Source of the DNA: Liolophura sinensis
Taxonomy: Eukaryota; Mollusca; Polyplacophora; Chitonida; Chitonidae
NCBI RefSeq assembly: GCF_032854445.1
Contig: NC_088298.1
Coordinates: forward strand, 19,794,793 to 19,858,792
Direction: 5' to 3'
Length of the DNA: 64,000 nucleotides
Position 1 is the first letter of the stretch; each line of letters begins with the position of its first letter. A program made the position numbers and the translations under genes. Below are positions 63,909-64,000 of this stretch, piece by piece. Under the pieces are notes generated by a model. It was not told the DNA's origin. It made no database searches and saw nothing but the letters and a program-made list of their open reading frames with translations.

Positions 63909-64000
63909 TCAACACCGAAGTGCCCAACATAAACAGCTGACCTCTACACTGAAGTGCTCAACATAAACAGCTGACCTCTACACTGAAGTGCCCAACATAA
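63909..64000. repeat. 34-bp tandem array running off the right edge
   Basis: The unit is CCCAACATAAACAGCTGACC plus TCTACACTGAAGTG; nearly three units are in view. Confidence 0.92.

Overview
This window is non-coding-rich metazoan nuclear DNA. It is AT-rich, has GT-AG introns, and is packed with tRNA-derived SINEs, small terminal-inverted-repeat (TIR) elements and minisatellites. From memory, the SINE families look molluscan, most likely bivalve; I cannot search to confirm this. There are no bacterial operons, rRNA genes or CRISPR arrays.

I can support one protein-coding gene. It lies on the minus strand and encodes a multi-domain actin-severing/capping/bundling protein of the villin/gelsolin family. 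I traced 17 coding exons that join in phase, from an ATG at 25012 down to 237, giving about 564 residues: gelsolin repeats G1 to G4 and the first part of G5. The rest of G5, G6 and any villin headpiece lie beyond the left edge. Two further minus-strand exons are possible: a 39-nt phase-0 mini-exon (21957-21995) and an upstream exon (37475-37587) whose frame runs into the first exon.

Layout. 1-25 kb: the gene body, whose introns hold tandem arrays of 35, 27, 99, 73, 70, about 105 and 30 bp units, SINEs and TIR elements. 25-38 kb: a 12.4 kb interval before the candidate upstream exon, with 36, 18 and 54 bp arrays, full-length SINEs with target-site duplications (TSDs) and two tiny retroposed repeats (one here, one at 47.7 kb). 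38.5-39.2 kb: a PIF/Harbinger-like TIR element with a Myb/SANT-like (MADF-like) gene remnant. 41-52 kb: nested small TIR elements, a long inverted repeat at 44.6-44.8 kb and a 32 bp array. 53.2-58.8 kb: a 3 kb array of 36-38 bp units with higher-order structure, then about 170 bp and 44 bp arrays. 59-64 kb: SINEs, an about 140 bp repeat and a 34 bp array running off the right edge.

Main structural observations: several minisatellites begin at, or contain, splice-site sequences of this gene; four different small TIR families are nearly the same length (214-220 bp) and share TA-flanked CCCTA(A/T) ends; and there are clear nested insertions that order transposition events. I found no convincing new gene system. 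The longest open reading frames are products of tandem repeats with units divisible by three.
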